Both the position numbers and the translations under genes were made by a program. Below the pieces are notes generated by a model, which saw only the letters and a list, made by a program, of their open reading frames with translations, did no database searches and had not been told where the DNA came from. From contig JAJEGA010000013.1 in the NCBI GenBank assembly GCA_022820125.1, positions 19,306 through 83,305 of the forward strand: a DNA stretch of 64,000 nucleotides. Reading direction: 5' to 3'. Each line of letters begins with the position of its first letter. Within the stretch, counting starts at the first letter, position 1. Of the stretch, positions 44,517-52,636 are shown piece after piece. Source of the DNA: Anaerolineae bacterium. Lineage in GTDB: Bacteria; Chloroflexota; Anaerolineae; Aggregatilineales; Phototrophicaceae.

Positions 44517-44894
44517 GTGGATCAAGCGCAAATTCTCACACTTCTTGGGCTGGCGATGAATGCCGTCGTGATGGTCTTTATGATGCTTGGTTACTTCCGG
44601 CGCTTCGCCACGAAGGACGACATCAAGGATCTGAGCGACAGGCTGGTCAATGTAGAAAATAGGCTGGTCAATGTCGAAACGGGGCTGGTCAATGTCGAAA
44701 CCCGGCAGGGCGCAATAGAAACCAGAATGGACGCGCTCGAATCCAGGTTCGAAAGCGGCATGCGCGAAATTGGCAAAAAAGCTGACGCCTCGCTAGATTT
44801 GCATCATGCCGTACGCGGCGATATGAAAGTCCTGCAAGCTTCGCAAAACCGCCTCGAAAGCTACTTCGAGACGCCCAAGCTCAAATCTTCCTAA
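44517..44894 (+). CDS. small membrane-anchored coiled-coil protein with heptad repeats
   Basis: This protein of about 125 residues has one N-terminal membrane helix (ILTLLGLAMNAVVMVFMMLG) followed by a charged coiled coil. Three heptads of the type RLVNVEN/T are encoded by 21-base tandem repeats at 44641-44703. It ends YFETPKLKSS, matching FFDTPQLKSN in the next gene, so the two are paralogues. The GTG at 44517 has TAAGGA upstream and starts just before the helix; the longer frame has no site. Function unknown. Its stop is followed by a copy of the last codons of the DNA methyltransferase gene at 45261, read on the opposite strand. Confidence 0.7.
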   Translation: MDQAQILTLLGLAMNAVVMVFMMLGYFRRFATKDDIKDLSDRLVNVENRLVNVETGLVNVETRQGAIETRMDALESRFESGMREIGKKADASLDLHHAVRGDMKVLQASQNRLESYFETPKLKSS

Positions 44895-44929
44895 ACCTCG
44901 TAGGGCTTGCCGGTCACCGATGGCTCGCG
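44889..44929 (-). pseudogene. remnant copy of the methyltransferase 3' end
   Basis: This 41-base stretch differs at one base from 45259-45299, the end of the methyltransferase gene, and on the minus strand encodes the last residues REPSVTGKPYEV and the stop. Upstream in the same frame two further residues (L-S) match with synonymous codons, so it looks like the tail of a diverged methyltransferase allele rather than a fresh duplication. Confidence 0.8.
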
Positions 44930-44936
44930 GCTGAGT

Positions 44937-44966
44937 TTGGCTATCGGGCATTAAATGGAGTATACT
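44937..44966 (+). promoter_or_regulatory. candidate promoter for the second small coiled-coil gene
   Basis: TTGGCT (44937-44942), an 18-base spacer and TATACT (44961-44966) lie 42 bases before the ATG at 45009. The -35 sits just after the methyltransferase remnant. Confidence 0.45.
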
Positions 44967-45008
44967 CTCGCATACAGCGCAGATGACAATCAGAAAAGGT
45001 GACCTCAC

Positions 45009-45248
45009 ATGGATAATGCGCTTCTCATCAGTGTCATAGGGTTGGCTGTCAATGTCGTAGTCGCTGTGGTAGTCTTGGCGAGCTTTCTGTGGCGCATCCC
45101 CAGCAAAGGCGATGTGAAGCGAGTCGAAGACAAAGCCGACGAAGCCAACAAGCAGATACAAATGCTCAATGGCGACATCAAAGTCCTCTCCGAGAAAGTC
45201 GAGCGGATTGAAGGATTCTTTGACACGCCGCAGCTCAAGTCGAACTGA
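45009..45248 (+). CDS. small membrane-anchored coiled-coil protein
   Basis: This 79-residue paralogue of the protein at 44517 has an N-terminal membrane helix (LLISVIGLAVNVVVAVVVLA), a short basic stretch (RIPSKGDVKRVEDKADEANK) and a coiled coil ending FFDTPQLKSN. It lacks the internal heptad repeats of its neighbour. AAAAGGTGA precedes the ATG at 45009. It is convergent with the DNA methyltransferase gene, whose stop is 13 bases away. Function unknown; the flanking direct repeats make it look like a single-gene unit inserted beside the methyltransferase. Confidence 0.72.
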   Translation: MDNALLISVIGLAVNVVVAVVVLASFLWRIPSKGDVKRVEDKADEANKQIQMLNGDIKVLSEKVERIEGFFDTPQLKSN

Positions 45249-45260
45249 ATCGCAGTCCTC

Positions 45261-48002
45261 CTAAACCTCGTAGGGCTTGCCGGTCACCGAAGGCTCGCGT
45301 GATAATTCGCGGCGGATTGTCGCGACGATTTCCGGGTCCAGGTCCAGCGCAGCGACAACGATAGCGTCCAAGGCTTTCCGCGTCTCGTCTTCCATCATTT
45401 GCGGCAGAGGCAGCAGTGTCCACTTGTGAAGTTGGTCATAGACGGAAGCCAGGGCATTGACCTTCGCTTCGCCCAGCGCGTTGAAGTCGGGGACGGGGAT
45501 TCGGCGCAGGTCGTCCATGGAGAACTGTGAGTACGAGAGATCCCGAATGGATCGATTGCCCAGGATTGCCAATGCGCCAACAGTGGAATTCAGGTAGACG
45601 CAAATCGCTTTTTCCGTACTTTCGCCCTTGTCCGTAGGCTTGCACGGGACCCATGCGGAACCCAATACGCGCTGCGGCAGCCGAACGCTCACTACTCGCG
45701 TTGTGTTCAAGCGGGCGCGCGCCGCCAGCAAGAGTGTTCCGCGCTGCCGCCAAAGAGCCTTCGCCTGTCTTGCTTTGCCGGGTTTCGCAGTAATATAGGT
45801 ATCGTGCGCAGCGGACATCGTCTGCGTATGGTCCGTCTTATGATCCCAAAGCGCGATCATTGCTCTTTGGTCAGGCACTTCGGAGCGGTCAAAAATGCCT
45901 CTAACAGCTTGTCCGGCAGGACCTATTTCAGCAATCTGACCCAATTCTGTCATGTCGAAAAATAGGCCTGCCTTGAGCGACTGAAACCCTTCGCACAAAT
46001 AGGGAGATAAAAACTGAACCGCGCCCCAGTTGCCCGCTGGCATTCGGTCTGAGTTCCAAAGCTGTACAGTTCCTTTTATGCTGGCAACGTTGTTCTGAAT
46101 GATGTCTTGCGCAAGACCAAGCGCTTCTGTCGGGCTGGCGGGATTCTCGTATAGATTGATAACTTTGGTTGCCGGTTTCTCTGTAATTTCGTTCCAGCGA
46201 CGGCAAATGAGCAGCATTTCGCTGATCGCTGTGTTCTCCGAAAAGTAGCTTCGCGCCGGGTCGTGGGATGTGATGATCGTTTCGATATGAAACTGTCTAG
46301 CCAGAAATTGGCGGATTTCAAGAGTCGATGCGTTGGTCGCCGTGACAAGCGGCAGCACAGACGCCACAATGCCGCCCTCTAGTTTGACGATGTGATTTGC
46401 CAAGACCAGAAACGGGCCGCTATTGCCCGACAAGTGTACCGGCTGTTCAGCAAACAATTCCTTCTCTCGACTCTTGAGGGCTAGCTCTTCCTCACGGCTG
46501 AATTGATCATGGCGCAGGCTGTCGCGGGTAAACGGCGGATTCATGATGACCAGGTCAGTTGGCTCCGCTTGAGCGATTTCCTTTTCGGCTTCAATCTGCC
46601 TGACCCCGGTGGGCCAGGGCAGCAGGCGCGGCTGCTTGTTCTGGTCTAAAAACTCCAGCGAGCCGAGGAAGGCGCCGCCGTTCTCCACGCCGAGCAGGGC
46701 GCGCCCGATCTTCATATCCTTGAAAGTGGTCGTCGGCGAAATCAAGCCAAGCGTGGTCGCCGCCAAGTGCGTCGCCGTCAGATTCACGTCGTAGCCGGTC
46801 AAGACGTTTTCAATGAGCAGTCGAGAGACTTGATCGCGGCGAGCGACGCTGGATAAATCGCGGATGCGCTCGGCAGCCGCCATCAATAGCGTGCCGGTGC
46901 CGCAAGCCGGGTCGGTGACGCGCAGCCGGCTTATGGCGCCGGGGTCCGACCAGTCGCGCATATCCTCTCGAATCGCCAACGTCGCCAGCAAGGTCGCCGC
47001 GGCGGTGGTCGTGTAGAAGGACCCGTCATAACGCGCGGTTTCAAGCACCCGATGAAAAATGCGCCCGAGCAAATCATGGCGCAAGCCCGCTATGTTGCGC
47101 GCAACCTCCAAAGCGCCTTGGGCGGTTCGGCGGATGGCGGCGGTGAATGCCGCGTCTTGCGCGCAGCCGCGCAGGGCATTGCGGGCGGTGGCGAAGATTG
47201 GCTTGTAATCCACCGCCAGCCACATATCCCAAGCGGCGTAGAATGCCCCAACGGAATCGTCGCTTTCGACGCAAGCGCGGGCGCTTGGCGGGGGCCACTC
47301 GCCCTCGTACGAGCGTGGCGGCGTATACCGCTGGTCCCAAAGCACGGTGATCCTCTTGCCCTGGCGGTCCAGTTGCGCGTGGAACATGACGGCGGTGGCG
47401 ATAACCAGCATGGCGCGCTTGGCCGCCTGGTTGAACCGGCTCGTCAGCGCCCTGCCGTATTCAATCTTCATCGGCTTGCCAGAGGGCAAATCCAAAGCAG
47501 CGGCTAAGTCTTGTTTTTGACCTTCACTCAGACGGCTGACTGCCCGGTCCAGGCTAAACGATAAAGACGCGGCGACTTCGTCCGGGTCACCCAACTGGTC
47601 CGGGATTCTTCTGATGAAGCTGGCAAGTTGACCTAATTCGGCTGGTTTCCATTCCGCTTTGTTTGCGGGCGGGCGGTCTTTGTGTGTGCGCAAACTGTGG
47701 AGAAAGGTACAGTCGCGGACGTCGGCGGCAGACGCGAGTCCGTCGGGATAACAGATTGCAATTGCGCAGTCCGCCAATTCCTGAAGCAAGCGTCCATCAG
47801 CATCCTTAATCGCAGAGGCTTTCTTATTTGTTGAGACGCCTTGCTCCGCCTCAAGCGCGACCTTTATACCGTCGAGACGCACTTCGACGTCAAGTCGTTT
47901 GCCGCCGCCTTGCCCGCTTTCCGGCCGGGCGTCCAATCCCACGCCGCGCAGCGCCTCGGCCAACCAGGTATTGAGCGTGCTTTCATAGGCGCGTTCTTGC
48001 AC
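45261..48002 (-). CDS. N6-adenine DNA methyltransferase, large stand-alone type
   Basis: This 913-residue methyltransferase has the S-adenosylmethionine motif DPACGTGTLLMAA (motif I) and the catalytic NPPF in VIMNPPFTRD (motif IV), placing it with the N6-adenine class seen in type I, type IIG and BREX-like systems. The first 340 residues are a separate region: the start RLDVEVRLDGIKVALEAEQG contains an acidic pattern (Asp38...Glu51-x-Glu53) slightly like a nuclease core, but without the expected lysine. The C-terminal 350 residues should recognise DNA. No specificity or restriction subunit is next to it. It starts at GTG 48002 with GAGG upstream and ends facing two small coiled-coil genes. 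It may be a one-chain restriction-modification enzyme or a solitary methylase. Confidence 0.87.
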   Translation of the reverse strand: MQERAYESTLNTWLAEALRGVGLDARPESGQGGGKRLDVEVRLDGIKVALEAEQGVSTNKKASAIKDADGRLLQELADCAIAICYPDGLASAADVRDCTFLHSLRTHKDRPPANKAEWKPAELGQLASFIRRIPDQLGDPDEVAASLSFSLDRAVSRLSEGQKQDLAAALDLPSGKPMKIEYGRALTSRFNQAAKRAMLVIATAVMFHAQLDRQGKRITVLWDQRYTPPRSYEGEWPPPSARACVESDDSVGAFYAAWDMWLAVDYKPIFATARNALRGCAQDAAFTAAIRRTAQGALEVARNIAGLRHDLLGRIFHRVLETARYDGSFYTTTAAATLLATLAIREDMRDWSDPGAISRLRVTDPACGTGTLLMAAAERIRDLSSVARRDQVSRLLIENVLTGYDVNLTATHLAATTLGLISPTTTFKDMKIGRALLGVENGGAFLGSLEFLDQNKQPRLLPWPTGVRQIEAEKEIAQAEPTDLVIMNPPFTRDSLRHDQFSREEELALKSREKELFAEQPVHLSGNSGPFLVLANHIVKLEGGIVASVLPLVTATNASTLEIRQFLARQFHIETIITSHDPARSYFSENTAISEMLLICRRWNEITEKPATKVINLYENPASPTEALGLAQDIIQNNVASIKGTVQLWNSDRMPAGNWGAVQFLSPYLCEGFQSLKAGLFFDMTELGQIAEIGPAGQAVRGIFDRSEVPDQRAMIALWDHKTDHTQTMSAAHDTYITAKPGKARQAKALWRQRGTLLLAARARLNTTRVVSVRLPQRVLGSAWVPCKPTDKGESTEKAICVYLNSTVGALAILGNRSIRDLSYSQFSMDDLRRIPVPDFNALGEAKVNALASVYDQLHKWTLLPLPQMMEDETRKALDAIVVAALDLDPEIVATIRRELSREPSVTGKPYEV

Positions 48003-48023
48003 TTGCCCGTCCTCAATGCCGGA

Positions 48024-48917
48024 TTACATGCCGGGCTTGCTTGGCGCGCCAGCGGCTTTAAGGTGCCCGTCGCCCTGCTTCGGATTGTGCTGATAACCAT
48101 TGGCGGCGCACCATTCGGCAATCGGGTTGTAACCGCCGGTGAAATCAAAATGCGGGTTGTCATCGGCTGGCTCGCCAACCAGATAACGCTCCATCGGCGA
48201 GAGCTTCTCCACCAGCTCAGGCGTCTGCTGCCGATAATCAGTCGGCGTCACCCAATCGTAGCTGTAACCGATCATGACCGCTTTGCGCGTTCGCTCAGTC
48301 AGATTGGCGGCGCCGGCATGCCAGGTGCGGTTCTCGAAGAAGACGGCATCGCCCGGGTTCAACAGCGGCTCGACCTTGGTGGCGGGGTCAACTTCGCCCT
48401 CGGGGATTTCGATACGCTCTTTGAGTTGATTGCTGCGCGCGGCCATCATGGTGACGCCCGAGTTGGGTTCGCTTAAGTCGGTCAAATAGTAAGCGACTTT
48501 GAGCGAATGGCGCGGAATATGCTGATCGCCCAGATCGCGCATGGACATGTAATGGTCGCGGTGCCAGCCCGGCAGGCGTTCGGTATCGGGCGAGCCGGGC
48601 GGATCGGGCGCGCGATAAATCAGATGGCTGGTCAAGAGCGACAGCCACGGGCTCAGCAATTGCGCCACGATGGAGAAGACCTTTGGATTGGTCATCAGCG
48701 GACGGAAGGCATCGTCCATCGACACGCAGTTGCGAAAGCCATCATACTTGCCGCCCGGTCTGCGCTGGCGGTTCAGTTGCTGGTCGGATGCGATCAAGCG
48801 ATCGCCGGCTTCGATCAGCGAGGCAACGGCGTCGCTGTCGATCGCTTCGCGCATAATCAAATAACCTTCTTCATCAAAGTGGCGCTTCTGTTCCGGCGTG
48901 ATATTGACGAATTCCAT
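48024..48917 (-). CDS. phytanoyl-CoA dioxygenase (PhyH) family protein
   Basis: This Fe(II)/2-oxoglutarate dioxygenase of about 297 residues has the metal motif H-x-D in GWHRDHYMSM and the distal His in TWHAGAANL, followed by an arginine-bearing TRKAVMIGYSYDW for co-substrate binding. The N-terminal phrase QKRHFDEEGYLIMREAI is typical of PhyH proteins. It would hydroxylate a small organic substrate; PhyH proteins of environmental bacteria act on many compounds. I took the ATG at 48917; the extension upstream runs through a G/C-tract repeat. Its gene follows the methyltransferase on the same strand with 21 bases between them. Confidence 0.88.
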   Translation of the reverse strand: MEFVNITPEQKRHFDEEGYLIMREAIDSDAVASLIEAGDRLIASDQQLNRQRRPGGKYDGFRNCVSMDDAFRPLMTNPKVFSIVAQLLSPWLSLLTSHLIYRAPDPPGSPDTERLPGWHRDHYMSMRDLGDQHIPRHSLKVAYYLTDLSEPNSGVTMMAARSNQLKERIEIPEGEVDPATKVEPLLNPGDAVFFENRTWHAGAANLTERTRKAVMIGYSYDWVTPTDYRQQTPELVEKLSPMERYLVGEPADDNPHFDFTGGYNPIAEWCAANGYQHNPKQGDGHLKAAGAPSKPGM

Positions 48918-48920
48918 TAT

Positions 48921-48966
48921 TCTCCCCCATTCCCCAACCCCTTCCCCCAAAATGAGGGAAGGGGAG
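48921..48966. repeat. G/C-tract repeat, second intergenic family
   Basis: CTCCCCCATTCCCC and CCCCTTCCC...GGGAAGGGG form a hairpin between the PhyH and FAD oxidoreductase genes. Related to the tracts at 40946, 54016 and 54117. Confidence 0.5.
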
Positions 48967-48981
48967 TGAGTTTCGCGTTCA

Positions 48982-50772
48982 TCATTTGTTGACGGAAGCA
49001 TAGAGCGCAGCTTGTTCCGCGTCCGGGCGTTTGCCGACTTCAGTATAAATTCTAGCCAAGAGTTGGCCGCGCGTCCCGCTGAAACCCGCTAATTCGGGTG
49101 TATTCGCCCAAGCCGTCCAATTCGCGCGGTCGGCGTCCGAGACGCTTTCGTCAAGACTGGCAAGATAGCTATCGCCGAGGAAGCCCCGCAGGGCGAAGAA
49201 TTGCAGTGCGTCGTAATGGTCATCGCCGGGCGCCGCGTCCTTGTAGTAGGTGAGCACAGCGCCGGCATCAAGCAGACGCCGCTGCATCTCAAGCACGTTG
49301 ACATCGCGGACCGAAGAGCCATCGTCGAGGCAGATGTTGATAGCGACGCCGGCCGCCTCGCCCAGCGCCATCCAACAGGGTTCCATGCGCAAGGTGCTGA
49401 AGCCGATATGCGTGCCGGAAGCGGGCACGGGAATCAGCAGATTCTCGACTTCGAGCGGCACAATGACGCCGTAGGGCACGCAATAGGGCGTGGTGCGATA
49501 AGTGAAAATGCCTTCGGTATGCGGCCGCCCGGGTTCGCGTTTGTGGCAGGCGTGCGAGTCGAGCGAGTAATGGCTGGCGGTGATGCTGCTGGCGTGTTCG
49601 CGCGAGCCGCGTTTCGAGAGGGCGTCGTGGGCGGTGAAGAGATATTCGCCGCGGATGCGCCGCCCTTCGCGCACATAAATCTGGCGCGGGAAATTGCCAT
49701 TATCCTGGAATTCGTCGGCAGCCAAGCCCCAGCGATTGCAGCGCTCGCGGAAATCGGCCGGCAGCTCCGGATCGTTTTGAGCGAAGTAGAATAAGCCGAG
49801 GATGTAGTCGCGCAGCCGCTGGGCGAATTGGTCGCGCCAGTCCCAGCTGGCAGTCGGGTAGGGCCAATTCTCTTCCGGCAGATCGGTCGAGATGAAGGCG
49901 GCGTGCTGGTTGTTGCCGTCGACTTTGCCGTTGGGCACGCGCACCATATTGCTGATGGCGCCGATGCCGTCAAATTCCATCGGCTTCGGCGGACCGGCGA
50001 AGCGGTTGAGCCGGACGTCGTCAACAAGCGAGACATATTCGGCGCGATTGTAGGTCGGCGGCTTTTCGATGCGGGTCATATTGTGCTCGACCGTCGTCAG
50101 CGGCAGGCGATAATTGTAAGACTGAATGGCGTTGTCAGCTTGTCCGGTCGAGTAATATTCATCAACAGGCGCGTCCCAGCGTTGGTAGAACTTGCCGGCG
50201 CAAGGCTCGCCGTATTCGTCTTTGCCTTCGCGCCCCAGCATATAAGGCGCGCCGGCAGCCGCCGCCAGGTCGCCTTCGTAGGTGGCGTCGACGAAAACCG
50301 ACGCGCTGTAGATTTCTTCCTCACCGGATTCGCGGTTTAAGATTTTAATCTGGCGCAGCGCAGCGCCGTCCTTGATGGCGTTGCTCGGCTCATGGTTGAA
50401 TTGCCGCATGGCGCGCACTTCGAGCTTCTCGCCTTGTTCGGCGATCATTTCCAGCAGGACCTGCTCGGCAACGCGCGGCTCGAAGCGGTAACCGTCGCTG
50501 CAATCGGCTGCCTGCTGCGAATCGGCGCCATAGGTATCGCTGTAGTGCTGCTTGACGCGCCCGACAAACTCGAGGAATAAGCCGCCGGTTGCGCCGCGAG
50601 TGTGGATGTCGGTGGCGCCTAAGCCGTTGGCGGGCAAGCCGCCGATATGGCCGGTGCGCTCGAGGATGACGGCGCGCCGCCCGGCTTTGGCGACTGTGAT
50701 GCCGGTCATGATGCCGGCTGGCGTGCCGCCGACGATGACAGCGTCGTATTCAAAGGTTGGGGGAGATGTCAT
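48982..50772 (-). CDS. FAD-dependent oxidoreductase
   Basis: This 596-residue flavoprotein of the FAD_oxidored group starts FEYDAVIVGGTPAGIMTGIT, with GHIGGLPANGLGATD as the second cofactor loop and ENLLIPVPASGTHIGFSTLR in the C-terminal FAD region. It resembles the enzyme at 42811 in plan but is not a close duplicate. It lies 65 bases from the PhyH gene, in the same direction, so both may act on one substrate. No signal peptide is seen. The ATG at 50772 begins just before the Rossmann motif; two palindromic repeats lie just upstream of the gene. Confidence 0.88.
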   Translation of the reverse strand: MTSPPTFEYDAVIVGGTPAGIMTGITVAKAGRRAVILERTGHIGGLPANGLGATDIHTRGATGGLFLEFVGRVKQHYSDTYGADSQQAADCSDGYRFEPRVAEQVLLEMIAEQGEKLEVRAMRQFNHEPSNAIKDGAALRQIKILNRESGEEEIYSASVFVDATYEGDLAAAAGAPYMLGREGKDEYGEPCAGKFYQRWDAPVDEYYSTGQADNAIQSYNYRLPLTTVEHNMTRIEKPPTYNRAEYVSLVDDVRLNRFAGPPKPMEFDGIGAISNMVRVPNGKVDGNNQHAAFISTDLPEENWPYPTASWDWRDQFAQRLRDYILGLFYFAQNDPELPADFRERCNRWGLAADEFQDNGNFPRQIYVREGRRIRGEYLFTAHDALSKRGSREHASSITASHYSLDSHACHKREPGRPHTEGIFTYRTTPYCVPYGVIVPLEVENLLIPVPASGTHIGFSTLRMEPCWMALGEAAGVAINICLDDGSSVRDVNVLEMQRRLLDAGAVLTYYKDAAPGDDHYDALQFFALRGFLGDSYLASLDESVSDADRANWTAWANTPELAGFSGTRGQLLARIYTEVGKRPDAEQAALYASVNK

Positions 50773-50802
50773 TTAAGCGTCCTTGTATTTGTGTTCTATG
50801 TT

Positions 50803-50870
50803 GTGGGCGAGCCAAGGCTCGCCCCTACAGCTTCTGCGGATTGGCGGGCGAGCCAAGGCTTGCCCCTGCA
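50803..50870. repeat. two GGGCGA-type palindromic repeats
   Basis: GGGCGAGCC-AA-GGCTCGCCC (50805-50824) is a perfect 9-bp stem followed by CTACA. A second copy at 50845-50870 (GGGCGAGCC...GGCTTGCCC) has one G-T type pair. They separate the FAD oxidoreductase gene from the two unknown genes. Confidence 0.8.
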
Positions 50871-50899
50871 TGGTCAGCGGTTTGGGAGGGCGCGATCAT

Positions 50900-51238
50900 C
50901 TATTCCTTCAAGGCTAGCGAGACCAAGACTGTGATGGATTCGCTCCCTGGGAGCGCGCCGCGAATGCGCAGCCAGCCGCCGAAGTGGCTGACCTTGCAAA
51001 ATGTTGCCTGATCCTTCGTCGTGGGCAGGTCGAAGCTCGCGCCTTCGTCCGCCCAATGGATGCCGTCGGCGGAGATCTGAACGACCGCGGTCCCGCTAAA
51101 ACCCGGCGCGACATCCAATGCGCGCACAAAAAAGATCGCTTCGCTCGCCCAGGCGGCTTCGTAAGGTTCGGTGGCGAATTCGCCAGCCCAGCGGACGTTG
51201 CGCTCGACGGTCGCCGTGTAACTGCGTCTGACAGCCAT
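50900..51238 (-). CDS. unknown beta-rich protein
   Basis: This protein of about 112 residues alternates short hydrophobic strands (SYTATVERNVRWAGEF, ALDVAPGFSGTAVVQISADG, ITVLVSLALKE) and looks like a single beta-sandwich. I do not recognise a family. It starts at the ATG of 51238, three bases after the stop of the 284-residue protein gene, with AGGAGA upstream, so the two are one operon. No signal peptide. Its binding or structural role is unknown. Confidence 0.6.
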   Translation of the reverse strand: MAVRRSYTATVERNVRWAGEFATEPYEAAWASEAIFFVRALDVAPGFSGTAVVQISADGIHWADEGASFDLPTTKDQATFCKVSHFGGWLRIRGALPGSESITVLVSLALKE

Positions 51239-51240
51239 GG

Positions 51241-52095
51241 CTAAAACTCTCCTGACAAGAGTACCGAATCCAGATAAAGGAAGGCGCGTTTGTCGCGATT
51301 GGTTTCCACCCAGAAGGCGGTGTTGAGCATGCAATTCAGATTGGGCATTGCCGGGATCGAAATGTACTTGAGCGGCTCGCCTTCGTAAATGAGATCATTG
51401 CACTGGAAGCCGAGGAAGCGGCGCTCAGCCAGGTCGACATTGACCTTGAGATAATGCCAGTTCATCTTGGTGGCGATCTCGTTATACGCCAGGGTTTGCG
51501 CGGGCGCGTCGAGGTACTCCCAGTTTTCGGGACCGAGGTGAAAATGGGAAACCGTTTCGCCGGAATCGCCGATGTTGGCGAAAGCGCGGGTGGCGCCTTT
51601 GACTTGCCAGCGGTTGATCATCTGACCGTCCTGGGCGTTGTGGTAACGCAGGTGCGGCATCCAGCGGTATTCGGGATTCATGCCGTCTTGCAGGTCGAAG
51701 AGCAGGCCGAAAGCGCGCACATCGTTGACGGACAAGCGCAGCTCGCTCGCTTCCGGCTTGAAAGTGAAATAGCACTCAAGCTGGATATGACCGCGCTTGC
51801 GGAAGGTCAGCCGTTTGATGCTGGTCGCCAGCGAACCGGCGCGCGCGCGGCTCGCCAGCTTAAGCGCATAATCGCCCTCCATCGAGCCGGCTGTGCCCGT
51901 GTCCCACATGGTCAGGTTGCTGAGCATCGGCGGGCGCATGTCGCTGTATTCGGGCAGCATGGAGTCCAGCGTATGTTCGTAGTTGCCGATAAGCTCGGAC
52001 CAGCCGCGAATGCCCTCGTCGAAGTCATCGTAGAAGATGACGCGTTCGAGCGGGTCGAAGCGGCTAAGGCGGAGGTCAGCGAGATGCGCGCTCAT
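51241..52095 (-). CDS. unknown protein, possible carbohydrate-binding or jelly-roll fold
   Basis: This 284-residue protein starts with FDPLERVIFYDDFDEGIRGW, a phrase reminiscent of the opening strands of laminin-G or glucanase-like jelly rolls, and is rich in Trp, Tyr and Phe (YRWMPHLRYHN, MNWHYLKVNVDL). It has no signal peptide. It is translated just before the 112-residue protein, and the pair stands beside oxidoreductase and transporter genes. I cannot name a family. A role in recognising sugars or sugar derivatives is a guess from context. Confidence 0.6.
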   Translation of the reverse strand: MSAHLADLRLSRFDPLERVIFYDDFDEGIRGWSELIGNYEHTLDSMLPEYSDMRPPMLSNLTMWDTGTAGSMEGDYALKLASRARAGSLATSIKRLTFRKRGHIQLECYFTFKPEASELRLSVNDVRAFGLLFDLQDGMNPEYRWMPHLRYHNAQDGQMINRWQVKGATRAFANIGDSGETVSHFHLGPENWEYLDAPAQTLAYNEIATKMNWHYLKVNVDLAERRFLGFQCNDLIYEGEPLKYISIPAMPNLNCMLNTAFWVETNRDKRAFLYLDSVLLSGEF

Positions 52096-52145
52096 TCAGT
52101 TCACCTTTCCTTGCTAACGTATTCACCGGCATGTAGACGAGCTGA

Positions 52146-52433
52146 CTATTCTTCCAACAGCGACGGCAGCACATACCACTCATCTTCACCGGGGGAGTCA
52201 TATTTCATCCAATCGGTATCAGGCGACGTCAAGATATCCATCAACAGCTCCAGCACTTCGCCGCGTCGAATGCTTCCCACATTCACCGAGTTGGCGCCGT
52301 TGATGTCGTCCATTTGCCTGAGTTCCGCTCGGAGCCACTTTTGATAATCACCACGGCCGAAACTTTCCAGTTTCACCGCGTTAGCGTATTTCAGAATATT
52401 CAGGACACCTGGGTTTTCCATCGGAGCAACCAT
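52146..52433 (-). CDS. unknown small protein
   Basis: This protein of about 95 residues contains ENPGVLNILKYANAVKLESF and a acidic C-terminus (SPDTDWMKYDSPGEDEWYVL). The start is uncertain: ATG 52433, ATG 52421 and GTG 52472 are all in frame. I prefer 52433 because the GTG would lie inside a strong promoter for the divergent ABC operon. Base composition is a little more AT-rich than its neighbours. No family recognised. Confidence 0.45.
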   Translation of the reverse strand: MVAPMENPGVLNILKYANAVKLESFGRGDYQKWLRAELRQMDDINGANSVNVGSIRRGEVLELLMDILTSPDTDWMKYDSPGEDEWYVLPSLLEE

Positions 52434-52460
52434 ACTCCTGTCCGCCGCCTCGGTTGTTTT

Positions 52461-52489
52461 TTGACATCTCACCCATTTCTGGTTAAAAT
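52461..52489 (+). promoter_or_regulatory. strong sigma70-type promoter of the third ABC operon
   Basis: TTGACA (52461-52466), a 17-base spacer and TAAAAT (52484-52489) form a near-consensus promoter 147 bases before the binding-protein gene; a TATAAT also follows at 52492-52497. It is the best promoter match I see in the window. Confidence 0.65.
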
Positions 52490-52507
52490 CTTATAATCTG
52501 AGCAACG

Positions 52508-52524
52508 TGGGCAGAATTTGCCCA
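52508..52524 (+). promoter_or_regulatory. operator-like inverted repeat downstream of the promoter
   Basis: TGGGCA-GAATT-TGCCCA is a perfect 6-bp-arm palindrome lying about 20-35 bases after the -10, over the expected transcription start. This is the usual position for a repressor of LacI/GntR type. A second small hairpin, TGGCT-GAAA-AGCCA, is at 52587-52600. Confidence 0.45.
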
Positions 52525-52636
52525 AGTATAACCAGCGTTCGGCAAACTGCAAAGTAGAGCGCCGCTCAAGTTACACTGTGTAGGGATGGCTGAAAAGCCA
52601 ATAGATTCGCTATTTCAAGTTCAATAGGAGTAAACC

